Positions 25,918-35,044 of a DNA stretch of 64,000 nucleotides are shown here, piece by piece. The stretch lies in contig CAYXBK010000002.1 in the NCBI GenBank assembly GCA_964463165.1, positions 62,001 through 126,000 on the forward strand. Reading direction: 5' to 3'. Made by a program: the position numbers and the translations under genes. The notes under the pieces are model-generated. The model had not been told where the DNA came from, searched no databases, and saw only the letters and a program-made list of their open reading frames with translations. This DNA comes from UBA7236 sp964463165 (GTDB taxonomy: Bacteria; Bacteroidota; Bacteroidia; Chitinophagales; BACL12). Each line of letters opens with the position of its first letter. The first letter of the stretch is position 1.

Positions 25918-27306
25918 ATGAGTATTCGCAAGAGTTCAAAGCCAATCTACCAGTTGAAAAAATTTAACAAGATTTTAATTGCCAACCGCGGCGAAATTGC
26001 ACTGCGTATCATACGTACATGTAAAGAGATGGGAATTAAAACAGTTGCCGTTTATTCAACTGCCGATAAAGAAAGTTTACCTGTGCGTTTTGCAGATGAA
26101 GCTGTTTGTATCGGACCGCCTTCTTCAAAAGAATCTTATCTCAGCATTCCAAAGATCATGGCTGCTGCGGAAATTACAAATGCCGATGCAATTCATCCCG
26201 GTTATGGATTCCTGAGCGAGAATGCAACCTTTAGCGAAATATGTGCGAAATACGGAATTAAATTTATCGGGCCCACCCCTGATCAGATAAATAAAATGGG
26301 CGATAAGATCACGGCAAAGGATACCATGCGCAAAGCTGGTGTTCCTGTGATCCCGGGTTCGGAAGGTTTATTAAAAGATATTGCAGATGCAAAAAAGCAG
26401 GCAAAGAAAATCGGGTATCCGGTGATCATGAAAGCAACTGCGGGAGGTGGCGGAAAAGGAATGCGTATTGTATGGAATGAAAAAGAAATTGAAAACGCAT
26501 TTAATACTGCCAGCATGGAATCAAAAGCCGCATTTAATAACGACGGCTTGTACATGGAAAAATATATTGAAGAACCCCGGCATATTGAAATTCAGGTTGC
26601 CGGCGATCAATATGGGAAAGCCTGCCATTTAAGTGAACGTGATTGTTCGATACAGCGCCGTCATCAGAAATTAGTGGAAGAAAGCCCCTCTCCTTTTGTG
26701 GATGAAAAACTCAGAAAAAAAATGGGCGATGCTGCCGTGAAAGCTGCAGAAAGTATTAATTATGAAGGCGTGGGAACCATCGAATTTCTGACAGATAAAC
26801 ACAAGAATTTTTATTTCATGGAAATGAACACACGTATCCAGGTGGAACATCCTGTTACGGAAGAAGTTGTTGATTTCGATCTGATCAAAGAACAAATAAA
26901 AATTGCCGCCGGTGAAAAAATTTCCGGTAAAAATTATTTCCCTTTATTACATGCAATGGAATGCCGGATCAATGCAGAAGATCCGTCTAAAAATTTCCAG
27001 CCGTCACCGGGTAAGATCACAAGTTTCCATTCTCCGAAAGGTCATGGTGTGCGTGTTGATACTGCCGTTTATGCAGGCTATACAATTCCGCCGTTTTATG
27101 ATTCGATGATTGCAAAACTTATCTGCAAAGCAAGAACACGTGAAGAAGTGATTTTAAAAATGCAGCGTGCACTCGATGAATTTATTGTGGAAGGAATCAA
27201 AACAACAATTCCGTTTCACAAAAAATTAATGCGGGACGATAATTTCAGGGCCGGAAAATTCGATACTAGCTTTCTGAATAATTTCGATCTCAGCGATCTT
27301 GAATAA
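25918..27306 (+). CDS. accC: Biotin carboxylase subunit of acetyl-CoA carboxylase
   Basis: AccC carboxylates the biotin on AccB using ATP and bicarbonate. The protein shows the N-terminal KILIANRGEIALRI, the ATP-grasp glycine loop KATAGGGGKGMRIV, ERDCSIQRRHQKLVEE, and EMNTRIQVEHPVTE with the catalytic Glu and Arg residues. At 462 residues it is the single-domain form, not a fused pyruvate or propionyl carboxylase. The ATG at 25918 adds about 16 residues before the conserved start. Confidence 0.96.
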   Translation: MSIRKSSKPIYQLKKFNKILIANRGEIALRIIRTCKEMGIKTVAVYSTADKESLPVRFADEAVCIGPPSSKESYLSIPKIMAAAEITNADAIHPGYGFLSENATFSEICAKYGIKFIGPTPDQINKMGDKITAKDTMRKAGVPVIPGSEGLLKDIADAKKQAKKIGYPVIMKATAGGGGKGMRIVWNEKEIENAFNTASMESKAAFNNDGLYMEKYIEEPRHIEIQVAGDQYGKACHLSERDCSIQRRHQKLVEESPSPFVDEKLRKKMGDAAVKAAESINYEGVGTIEFLTDKHKNFYFMEMNTRIQVEHPVTEEVVDFDLIKEQIKIAAGEKISGKNYFPLLHAMECRINAEDPSKNFQPSPGKITSFHSPKGHGVRVDTAVYAGYTIPPFYDSMIAKLICKARTREEVILKMQRALDEFIVEGIKTTIPFHKKLMRDDNFRAGKFDTSFLNNFDLSDLE

Positions 27307-27369
27307 TCCTTTAACAAGTCTTAATACATCCGAAATCCGCATTCTCCTATCTTTACTTTCAAAATCTCA

Positions 27370-29046
27370 TTGATCTTGAAACGAATTCTTTTTATTAGCT
27401 GCTTTTTGATTATTTCGGTGTTTCAAAGCTTCGGGCAGCTTTTAACGCACAATATTTCCTTCTCACATGCTGATTCGCTCCGTGGAAGTTTTACTCAAGA
27501 ACGCATCTGGTGGGATGCACTGCATTATAATCTGTCTGTAAAATTCGATATCCCGGTGCGATTGATTTCGGGTTGTAATATTATTACTTATAAAGTTTTA
27601 TCTCCGTATCAGATCATGCAGATCGATTTAATGGAACCCCTGCAAATCGACAGCGTAATTCAGGAACATAAAAAATTAAATTACAGAAGAGATGGCAATG
27701 CGTATTTTATCAATTTAATACAGCAGCAATCGATTTTTGAAATAAATAAAATTGCAATTTATTATCACGGTGTCCCGACCGAAGCAAAAAATCCGCCCTG
27801 GGATGGCGGGGTGGCATGGAAAAAAGATTCAGAAAATAATCCCTGGGTCAGCATTACATCTCAGGGTGTAGGTGCCGGTATCTGGTTTCCGAATAAAGAT
27901 CATCAATACGATGAACCCGACAGTGCCACCATGCATTACATTGTTGACGATAAATTAGAAGTAGTAAGCAATGGCCGGCATATCAGTGATGTTAATAACG
28001 GAAATGGTTATATTACACATACATGGAAAGTTTCATCTCCCATCAATAATTATAATATCATTCCCTATATCGGAAAATATGCGCATAGTCATGAAACATA
28101 TCAGGGATTAAACGGACCGCTTGATGTTGATATATATTTTCTTGGTTATGATATGCAAAAAGCAAGAGAACATGTTTTGCCTCAATTAATGCAAACATTA
28201 AAAGCATTTGAATATTGGTTCGGCCCTTATCCGTTTTATAACGACGGATTTAAAATGGTGGAAGCACCTTATCTCGGTATGGAACATCAAACTGCAATTG
28301 CATATGGCAATCAGTTTAAAAATGGTTATCTGGGATTTGATGTGACCGGAACCGGTGTGGGTTTAAAATTCGATTATATTGTTGTGCATGAAAGCAGTCA
28401 CGAATGGTTTGGAAATAATATTACTACAAAAGAAATTGCCGATATGTGGGTGCATGAAGGATTTGCAAATTATAGTGAGGCTCTGTACGCAGAATATTGG
28501 TATGGAAAAGATGCGGCTACGCAATTTATGGTTGGTTTGCGCAGTTCGATTACCAACACGGCTCCGGTGATCGGATATTATAATGTGAATGAAGAAGGTT
28601 CGGATGATATGTATCCGAAAGGAGCAGAAATGATACATACCATTCGTCAGGTAATTGACAATGATAGTTTATTCAGGCAGATATTGATCGGCATGAACAG
28701 TCATTTTTATCATCAGGTGGTGCGCACCGAACAAATTGAAAATTATATTTCAGAGAAATCAGGAAAAGATTTAAGTAAAATATTTGATCAATATCTCCGC
28801 ACCATTCAAATCCCGCAATTAGAATATAAAATTATTAAAGAAGGCAAAAAATCTTTTCTCTCTTACCGCTGGACAAATTGTATCGATGGATTTAATATGC
28901 CGGTTAAAGTAAAGATCAACGGAAATTACCAGTTTGTTTATCCTACAAGCGAGTGGTCCCGCATTTCCGTATTAAAGAATTTCAAAGTTGATGAGACCGG
29001 TTTTGTTGATCCGAATTTTTATGTGACTTCATTGAAGGTAGAATGA
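27370..29046 (+). CDS. Exported M1 family metallopeptidase
   Basis: A signal peptide (1-22, ending SFG) precedes an aminopeptidase-N-like fold. The zinc site is VHESSHEWFGN with the downstream Glu in HEGFANYSEAL, and the substrate-anchoring motif reads GMEHQT instead of GxMEN. It is shorter (558 aa) than PepN and has no visible T9SS domain, so it is probably periplasmic. Two TTG codons (27370, 27376) are the only candidates that keep the signal peptide; the second gives the common TTG-AAA context. Confidence 0.9.
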   Translation: MILKRILFISCFLIISVFQSFGQLLTHNISFSHADSLRGSFTQERIWWDALHYNLSVKFDIPVRLISGCNIITYKVLSPYQIMQIDLMEPLQIDSVIQEHKKLNYRRDGNAYFINLIQQQSIFEINKIAIYYHGVPTEAKNPPWDGGVAWKKDSENNPWVSITSQGVGAGIWFPNKDHQYDEPDSATMHYIVDDKLEVVSNGRHISDVNNGNGYITHTWKVSSPINNYNIIPYIGKYAHSHETYQGLNGPLDVDIYFLGYDMQKAREHVLPQLMQTLKAFEYWFGPYPFYNDGFKMVEAPYLGMEHQTAIAYGNQFKNGYLGFDVTGTGVGLKFDYIVVHESSHEWFGNNITTKEIADMWVHEGFANYSEALYAEYWYGKDAATQFMVGLRSSITNTAPVIGYYNVNEEGSDDMYPKGAEMIHTIRQVIDNDSLFRQILIGMNSHFYHQVVRTEQIENYISEKSGKDLSKIFDQYLRTIQIPQLEYKIIKEGKKSFLSYRWTNCIDGFNMPVKVKINGNYQFVYPTSEWSRISVLKNFKVDETGFVDPNFYVTSLKVE

Positions 29047-29052
29047 AGCAAG

Positions 29053-29076
29053 GGACGAAGATGCGAAAGTGCCGAA
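29053..29076 (+). repeat. Short octanucleotide run, consensus near RTGCGAAG, 3 units
   Basis: GGACGAAG, ATGCGAAA and GTGCCGAA follow one another in register right after the M1 peptidase stop. Three units only, so this could be chance, but it resembles the other octad array at 24564. Confidence 0.4.
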
Positions 29077-29272
29077 GAAAACGGCAGCCAAAAGATCAAG
29101 TTCAAATGAATTAAATCCATCGTAAAAACATCAACCAACCGATCTTCACTTTGAAATACTAAATCATTTTGTCAAAAGCAGACGGGATTTCCGCAGGTTT
29201 ATTGCAACTTTGGATAGCACAAAATATATAATTAGTCAGAACGTTATATTAGTTTATACCCAAAACCTGAAA

Positions 29273-30796
29273 ATGAAAAGGTCTGCCATTCTTTATGTCC
29301 TGTTGCTTTGTAGAAGTATCGGCAGTTCCCAGGCGATTGATAAAATTTCAATCGAAGGCGTCGAAATGGAGAATTTAATTGATATTGATATCTACGGAAC
29401 TGATTACTTTTTACTTTGCGGCGGACATGACTCACAACTATATCTTATTAAGTATAATTCAGAAAACCAATTGGTTTGGTTTATTAAAAATGCCCCCTAC
29501 AACAATACGCCAAAATTTAAGGTAGGTAAAGAGCGAATATATCTTCTTTTTCATTCAACGGACTCCACAGAATTCATTTCCTATTCGCTGAATGGTGATG
29601 AGCTATATCACCTGAATTTTAAAAATACCAAAATCGGTTATTCCGAATATGATCATTTTGAACAAGAACAAAGCAATCATATTATTATCTATCAAGATGG
29701 TAATAATGGCCCTATACAATTCCCTCACTATTTGATATTGGATGAAAATGGGAATATCCTCTCAGAATATATTTTCGAAAAAGAGACTGTTCGAATCGGT
29801 AGGATAAAAGAAGATTTACAAAAAAATATTTTTCTTACCATAGATTATTATTCAGAAGAGATTGATCCAGAGCTCGAATACCTGGAATATCGGTATACAA
29901 GTTTATTAAAAATTTCAAAAGAAGGGACATTAATTTGGGAAATAGACCCTGTTTCAGAAACAGCACCGGTCGATATCGAATTTGACATCGAAAACCGTAT
30001 TATCCTTTTTGCTGACAATTATAAAATCAAAATAGAACCCGAAAGTCTGTTATTTACTGGTGAAAAAATTTATGAATCAGAAAGCAATTCATCTGTATTT
30101 CATTATTATACATGTAACGGCCTCGAAGTTATTTCGTATGATTTTACCAACGATTTGATTCATTGTATACTATTTGACCCCGACGAGCCTTATGAATCCA
30201 TACACAAGACCGCCATTCCATTTCCCGGCTCTTCAATTTATCAGGAATTAAACCAATACCAGTTCGATAGCAACGGATATGTTTCGGCATTGATTGAATC
30301 ATATTTGCACACATACGATCTGGTTCTTTTTGATATCAATGGTAATCTTATTATGAATACGGAAATATTTTCCTATAGCCTGACTGATGGGATTTCATCA
30401 GTAAAATATAAAATTGTAAATGGGAGAATTATTCTTTTTTATACCCAGGATGAAGATCCGGGAAATACTACCTATAATAATATTTACAGAAAAGCTATTC
30501 TTCCAGGTACGCCGAATTCCAATATACTTGCAGATTGTAAATATTTTTCTCCATGTGAAAATATGTTTATTCGTTATGATGAGACAAGAAAATTGATATT
30601 TGTTTATATACCCGAATTGACAAGTATAAATACGCTTAACTATTATATGTACGACCTTTCAGGAAGGCTGGTGCAATATGCTGAAAGCGGCAGCGAAGCG
30701 GAATTAGATGTTACAGGATTAACAAGAGGCCTGTATATAATAACCGCAAAAAACGGGTCCGATATTATTTGCGCTACAAAAATTCTGGTTAACTAA
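29273..30796 (+). CDS. Exported propeller-like protein with T9SS-type C-terminal domain
   Basis: I chose the ATG at 29273, which gives a signal peptide (KRSAILYVLLLCRSIGSSQA); an upstream TTG would add an unlikely leader. The 507-residue body repeats short Y/F-rich strands interspersed with DxxGN turns, suggesting a beta-propeller. The last ~55 residues (YYMYDLSGRLVQY, LTRGLYIITAKNG, ATKILVN) are a degenerate T9SS type A domain. It appears more AT-rich than its neighbours. The function is unknown; it is probably surface-located. Confidence 0.78.
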   Translation: MKRSAILYVLLLCRSIGSSQAIDKISIEGVEMENLIDIDIYGTDYFLLCGGHDSQLYLIKYNSENQLVWFIKNAPYNNTPKFKVGKERIYLLFHSTDSTEFISYSLNGDELYHLNFKNTKIGYSEYDHFEQEQSNHIIIYQDGNNGPIQFPHYLILDENGNILSEYIFEKETVRIGRIKEDLQKNIFLTIDYYSEEIDPELEYLEYRYTSLLKISKEGTLIWEIDPVSETAPVDIEFDIENRIILFADNYKIKIEPESLLFTGEKIYESESNSSVFHYYTCNGLEVISYDFTNDLIHCILFDPDEPYESIHKTAIPFPGSSIYQELNQYQFDSNGYVSALIESYLHTYDLVLFDINGNLIMNTEIFSYSLTDGISSVKYKIVNGRIILFYTQDEDPGNTTYNNIYRKAILPGTPNSNILADCKYFSPCENMFIRYDETRKLIFVYIPELTSINTLNYYMYDLSGRLVQYAESGSEAELDVTGLTRGLYIITAKNGSDIICATKILVN

Positions 30797-30818
30797 TTCA
30801 TCTGGTAATTCTTTCAAT

Positions 30819-31988
30819 TTATATATTTACTATTCTGATTTTCGCAGCGCTTTCAATCGCTCTTTTTTTTACAAGGTCAATATCTGAATTCACCTCATCA
30901 TACGCCAACGCAACTCCCATTCTTCGATAAGGCCGTGTGGTTGGTTTGCAGAATATTTTAATATCTGATTTAGGTTCTTTCAATGCATCTTTAATTCCTT
31001 CAAAATAAAAATTATCTGAATTATCATTCGCGAGGATTACTGCACTCGCTCCTGCTTTTAATAATTCAATTTCCGGAATGGGTAATCCCAAAACGGCACG
31101 TGCATGCAATTCAAATTCATTTAAATTTTGTGTGCCGGCAAGTGTTACCATTCCTGTATCATGCGGCCGTGGAGATAATTCTGAAAAATAAACGCCGTTT
31201 TTATCCGACAGAAAAAATTCAACACCCCAGATCCCTGCACCGGTTAATGCTTTTGTTACCTGCCCGGCGATATGCTGCGCTTCAATTAAATGTTCAGGAG
31301 AAATTATTGCAGGTTGCCAGCTCTCCTGATAATCACCACGTTCCTGCCGGTGGCCGATGGGCGCACAAAATAATGTGGGTCCGTTTTTTTGTGTGACGGT
31401 TAATAATGTGATTTCAGAATCAAATTCAATAAATTCTTCCACAATTACTTCTGCAATATCTCCACGCTTCGCACTTTGAGAATAATTCCAGCTTTTCTCA
31501 ATATCATCTTTTGATTTAATTACACTTTGACCTTTTCCGCTTGAACTCATCAATGGTTTTACCACGCATGGAATTCCGATTGTATTTGTCGCCGCGATTA
31601 ATTCATCAAGGCTTTTTGCATACGCATACTTTGCTGTCTTCAATCCCAATTCTTTTGCAGCCAGGTCGCGGATTGCTTTTCTGTTCATGGTGAAATTTGC
31701 TGCACGAGCACTCGGCACCACCTGAATATTCCATTTTTCATATTCATAAAAACGCTCCGTTCTGATCGCCTCAATTTCAGGAACAATGATATCAGGCTGA
31801 TGTTTTTTTACAATCGCATCCAGTGCTTCTCCATCCAGCATATTGGTCACTTCACGTGCATCCGCCACTTGCTGCGCAGGCGCATTATCGTACGAATCAA
31901 CCGCAATTACATATTGACCCAGGCGTTTACAGGCAATCGTAAATTCTTTTCCGAGCTCACCGGAGCCGAGCAGGAGGATTTTTTTCAT
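30819..31988 (-). CDS. purT: Formate-dependent phosphoribosylglycinamide formyltransferase
   Basis: PurT uses formate and ATP to formylate GAR in purine synthesis. It is an ATP-grasp enzyme, with LLLGSGELGKEF at the N-terminus, EIEAIRTE, the ATP-grasp loop KPLMSSSGKGQS, and SPRPHDTGMVTL near the end. Length is about 390 residues. Tandem ATG codons at 31991 and 31988 are candidates. A TAnnTTTG box three bases upstream of the first makes 31988 more likely, with a leaderless mRNA. It is convergent with the cargo gene at 29273. Confidence 0.95.
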   Translation of the reverse strand: MKKILLLGSGELGKEFTIACKRLGQYVIAVDSYDNAPAQQVADAREVTNMLDGEALDAIVKKHQPDIIVPEIEAIRTERFYEYEKWNIQVVPSARAANFTMNRKAIRDLAAKELGLKTAKYAYAKSLDELIAATNTIGIPCVVKPLMSSSGKGQSVIKSKDDIEKSWNYSQSAKRGDIAEVIVEEFIEFDSEITLLTVTQKNGPTLFCAPIGHRQERGDYQESWQPAIISPEHLIEAQHIAGQVTKALTGAGIWGVEFFLSDKNGVYFSELSPRPHDTGMVTLAGTQNLNEFELHARAVLGLPIPEIELLKAGASAVILANDNSDNFYFEGIKDALKEPKSDIKIFCKPTTRPYRRMGVALAYDEVNSDIDLVKKRAIESAAKIRIVNI

Positions 31989-31994
31989 CATATT

Positions 31995-32002
31995 CAAAAT
32001 TA
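31995..32002 (-). promoter_or_regulatory. Candidate -7 box immediately upstream of purT
   Basis: The minus strand reads TAATTTTG, an exact TAnnTTTG match, ending three bases before one ATG and six before the next. Initiation at the usual distance would fall on or inside the start codon. Confidence 0.5.
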
Positions 32003-32017
32003 TTAATTAATGACGGA

Positions 32018-33955
32018 TTACTGCACCACAATTTTCTGAACGATACTCTTTTCTTCATTTGCAATCTTCACAAAATAAATTCCTGAAGCCAGATTTGAAA
32101 TATCAATTGTTTCCTGAGAAGAAATATATCCGTTAAAATTCCGGCTGATAATGTTTTGCCCGGCCGCATCGGATATTTCTATTGCATAATGCTGGGGTTG
32201 CACCGAAAAATCCTGAATGGTAATTTGATTATTTGCAGGATTCGGAAAAACCAGGATTGGCAGTTCATTTTCATTTAATTCAGCTTTTGCAATAATATCA
32301 TTTGCATGTAATAACCACATATCCGGATCAAGAATAATTTCATTTACCGTGAAATCAGGTTGCTCAAAAAATAATTGTCCGTCTTCAATATGATTTAAAA
32401 CAATATCAATCGAATCATTATCTCCTTTCAAACGGACAGGTACGGGCATTTCAAAAAAATCAACTGATGAATGTGAAGGCGTCTGACTCAATGAAATGGA
32501 AACTGTTTTATTTTCATCCTGTGTCCAGATCAAATGGTAGGAAGGATATCCTTCTCCATAAAACCAATCATTAAAAAATTCGGTGAGTGAAGTATCAGCG
32601 GTCGTTTCAAAATATGCTTTCAGATCGTTTGTTGCAGAAAAATTATACGCCAGCAGCGGGTCGCTGATATAATTCTGTAATGCGGTGAAAAAATGATCTT
32701 CTCCCAAAACATAATGCAGCATATGTAAAAGCCAGGCACCTTTATAATACGTTAATCGCCCGCTGAAAATCCTGTAAACATCAGTTGTATCATTCACCCA
32801 AACCGATCCATCAGGTTCTGCAGTGATTACATCTCTCGTTCCTTTCAGCCATTGATTCCAGTAAATATGAATATCATCAATAAAATAATAACAAAGTGCA
32901 TTTGAATAAGTAGCGAAGCCTTCATTCAACCAGATATCTTCCCATGATGCGCAGGTTACTTTATCACCGAACCATTGATGCGCCATTTCATGCACTAATA
33001 AATCAAATGTAAAATGCACCACCGAACTCATTGTCTGGTGCTCCATTCCACCGCCCCAGCTGAATTGCATATGGCCGTATTTTTCATTTTTAAACGGATA
33101 TGCGCCGTAGATATCGGTATACAATTGGAATGATTCAACTATATCGTTGATTCCCAAAACAGCATCCTCATAATCTTCAGGAAATATCAGATTATAAAAC
33201 AAGACCGAATCCGGTTCATGCGGCGCATAAAACTGATAGACTTCAAAATTCGCAACGGATATTCCGATCAGATAAGTTGCAGTTAAATAATTTGTTTTCC
33301 AGTGATCGGTTGTAAATCCATCAGCAGTTATTTCACTTATCAGCAAACCGGCCGTTCCGGATTTATATCCTTCAGGCATCGTAATATAAATATCGAGCGA
33401 ATCGATTTTATCGTTCAATGTTTGTTTGCACGGCCACCAGTCGCTTGCACCATATGGCTCTGATAAGGTCCAGAGATTTTTTCCTGTTTCATGTTCTGTA
33501 ATACTCATGGAACCGAAATTATTATAATTGGGTACGCCATGATAAAAAACAGAAACACTGTCGAGCGTACCGGCTGATTTCAAAACAGGAAAATGAATTT
33601 CCACTGCATTATTACTGTGATCAAAATCAACACTATTTCCTTCAAATAAAACCGAATCAACCTGCAGCGTATCAGACAAATCAAAATATATCTGATCTGC
33701 ATCCTCTGTTAAGATAAAATACGATGTAATTTCTCCTGAAATAAATAATGTATCCGGTGAAACAAACCATTGGATGCGGTGATATTTGAGATCGTAATTT
33801 CCGGTGGGGGCAGATGTGAGTAGTTGTTCTTTAAAAAATGCGCCGGCTTGTTCCGACTTTTCTATTTCTCGATATGTTTTATCAAAAGATTCGAATTGCG
33901 CAAATGCATTTTCAAAACACACAATAAACAGAAAGAAAAGAATTTGGCGATTCAT
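32018..33955 (-). CDS. Exported M1 aminopeptidase with T9SS type A sorting domain
   Basis: A signal peptide (1-19, ending AFA before Q) is followed by an M1 fold. The zinc motif is VHEMAHQWFGD with the Glu in NEGFATYSNAL, and the anchoring motif is GGGMEHQT. The last ~75 residues (LVFPNPANNQITIQ through IVQKIVVQ) form a T9SS type A domain, so this M1 enzyme should be secreted, unlike the one at 27370. Length is 645 residues. TAACTTTA, one mismatch from TAnnTTTG, ends four bases before its ATG. Confidence 0.92.
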   Translation of the reverse strand: MNRQILFFLFIVCFENAFAQFESFDKTYREIEKSEQAGAFFKEQLLTSAPTGNYDLKYHRIQWFVSPDTLFISGEITSYFILTEDADQIYFDLSDTLQVDSVLFEGNSVDFDHSNNAVEIHFPVLKSAGTLDSVSVFYHGVPNYNNFGSMSITEHETGKNLWTLSEPYGASDWWPCKQTLNDKIDSLDIYITMPEGYKSGTAGLLISEITADGFTTDHWKTNYLTATYLIGISVANFEVYQFYAPHEPDSVLFYNLIFPEDYEDAVLGINDIVESFQLYTDIYGAYPFKNEKYGHMQFSWGGGMEHQTMSSVVHFTFDLLVHEMAHQWFGDKVTCASWEDIWLNEGFATYSNALCYYFIDDIHIYWNQWLKGTRDVITAEPDGSVWVNDTTDVYRIFSGRLTYYKGAWLLHMLHYVLGEDHFFTALQNYISDPLLAYNFSATNDLKAYFETTADTSLTEFFNDWFYGEGYPSYHLIWTQDENKTVSISLSQTPSHSSVDFFEMPVPVRLKGDNDSIDIVLNHIEDGQLFFEQPDFTVNEIILDPDMWLLHANDIIAKAELNENELPILVFPNPANNQITIQDFSVQPQHYAIEISDAAGQNIISRNFNGYISSQETIDISNLASGIYFVKIANEEKSIVQKIVVQ

Positions 33956-34007
33956 TTTATAAAGTTACGTATTTCGGTTGCGGGGCTTTGTAACAGGAAC
34001 GTAAAAT

Positions 34008-34424
34008 TCAGGCTGAGGGTTTTTTGGTCTGATCTGCCGGTTTGGTATGCACGGTTGATCTTCTGCTGAGTTTTACAAGTTCGATGGTTTCGAAAAAGAG
34101 GAATGAAAAATAAATAATGGCGAAAGGAATAATATAATTCACGCTCGTTGTATCGTGCCCTGATTTATAAATCATAATTACAATTGCAACAATCACCAAT
34201 TTGGAAAATATGGCTACAAAAAAAACGCCCATAAAACTGCCGAGTTTTTTTTGCATCGTGATGGAAGAAAAATAATGGATCACAATACTCAGCACAAAAA
34301 ACACTGCAAAGCAAATCCATGCGAATGTCATCACCGGTTTGAAATCGGATGCAAATCCCAAAATGAAAATGATCAATGCAATTAATGCGGCGAAAGGAAT
34401 AAATTTTTTAAGGTAGCTGATCAT
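34008..34424 (-). CDS. Small membrane protein, AtpI-like (four helices)
   Basis: The 138-residue protein has four hydrophobic helices (about 10-28, 33-50, 65-84, 97-115) and a basic, proline-containing tail. Its size and position after an AtpZ-like gene, with a four-base overlap (34421-34424), fit the AtpI-like proteins encoded just before atpB in Bacteroidota, which help c-ring assembly or ion supply to F0. Sequence similarity alone is weak. The expected atpB does not follow; a peptidase gene with its own promoter does. Confidence 0.65.
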   Translation of the reverse strand: MISYLKKFIPFAALIALIIFILGFASDFKPVMTFAWICFAVFFVLSIVIHYFSSITMQKKLGSFMGVFFVAIFSKLVIVAIVIMIYKSGHDTTSVNYIIPFAIIYFSFLFFETIELVKLSRRSTVHTKPADQTKKPSA

Positions 34425-34660
34425 GACTTTTTCTTCGGTTTAATAAAGTCTTTCAAAGATAAGTACATCCCGCCACCAACGCCGATCAGCGACAATAAAA
34501 TCGTGAGTACCGGTTTAGTATGTAACCAGGCATCCAGTTTTATTCCCCCCCAAACACCGAGGAAAATCGCAGCAAATAATTGGAAAACAATATTGCTGTA
34601 TTTCAGATAATTATCAAACCGCTGCTTCTTCGAATTTCGGAATGGTTCGTTCGATGACAT
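34421..34660 (-). CDS. AtpZ/AtpI family small membrane protein
   Basis: The 79-residue product has the AtpZ pattern: a short charged N-terminus, then two helices around IFLGVWGGIKLDAWL and LLSLIGVGGGMYLSLKD, with the glycine-rich GGGMYLSL motif. AtpZ is an accessory protein of F-type ATP synthase loci. The only ATG that suits the family length is at 34660, which makes the gene overlap the end of the bactofilin gene by 47 bp in another frame. The frame is open further upstream but that part reads as an overlap artefact. Confidence 0.75.
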   Translation of the reverse strand: MSSNEPFRNSKKQRFDNYLKYSNIVFQLFAAIFLGVWGGIKLDAWLHTKPVLTILLSLIGVGGGMYLSLKDFIKPKKKS

Positions 34661-35033
34661 TCTGGATCTTTTCTTTCGTTCCCATATTGCAAACTCCGTC
34701 GAACCGTGCACCGTTTTCGATGACAATTTTTGCGGTGTAGATATTTCCTTCAACAATTGCTGATGCTTTAAGTGTGAGCACATCAGAAACTTCGAGATCA
34801 CCTACAATACGGCCTTCGACATCTGCAGTTTTACAATGCACATCTCCCTCGATCAGTCCGGTGGCACCAACAGCAACTTTGGACTTTGTCCGCAAAGTTC
34901 CTTTGATCACTCCTTCAATTCTGAGATCCCCGTCGCTTTCGATTGATCCTTCAATGGTTGTTCCGTGATTGATCCTGTTAGAAATTATTGAATTTGGTGT
35001 GGCCAGGGTTTCTGCTTGTTTATTCCCGAACAT
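34614..35033 (-). CDS. Bactofilin (polymer-forming cytoskeletal protein)
   Basis: The 139-residue protein is one beta-helical bactofilin domain. Repeating turns are visible as IEGSIESDGDLRIEGVIKG, VAVGATGLIEGDVHCKTADVEGRIVGDLEV and ASAIVEGNIYTAKIVIENG-type strands. Bactofilins polymerise without nucleotides into filaments that position envelope enzymes. The gene lies 11 bp after an M23 peptidase gene, a pairing known to control cell shape (for example CcmA with Csd endopeptidases in Helicobacter). A shape role here is inferred from that. Confidence 0.92.
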   Translation of the reverse strand: MFGNKQAETLATPNSIISNRINHGTTIEGSIESDGDLRIEGVIKGTLRTKSKVAVGATGLIEGDVHCKTADVEGRIVGDLEVSDVLTLKASAIVEGNIYTAKIVIENGARFDGVCNMGTKEKIQNVIERTIPKFEEAAV

Positions 35034-35044
35034 GATTTAAAATT

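Noticed and set aside
34661..34801. N-terminal extension of the AtpZ-like protein by 47 residues
   Set aside because: It lies entirely inside the bactofilin gene and does not resemble the family N-terminus.
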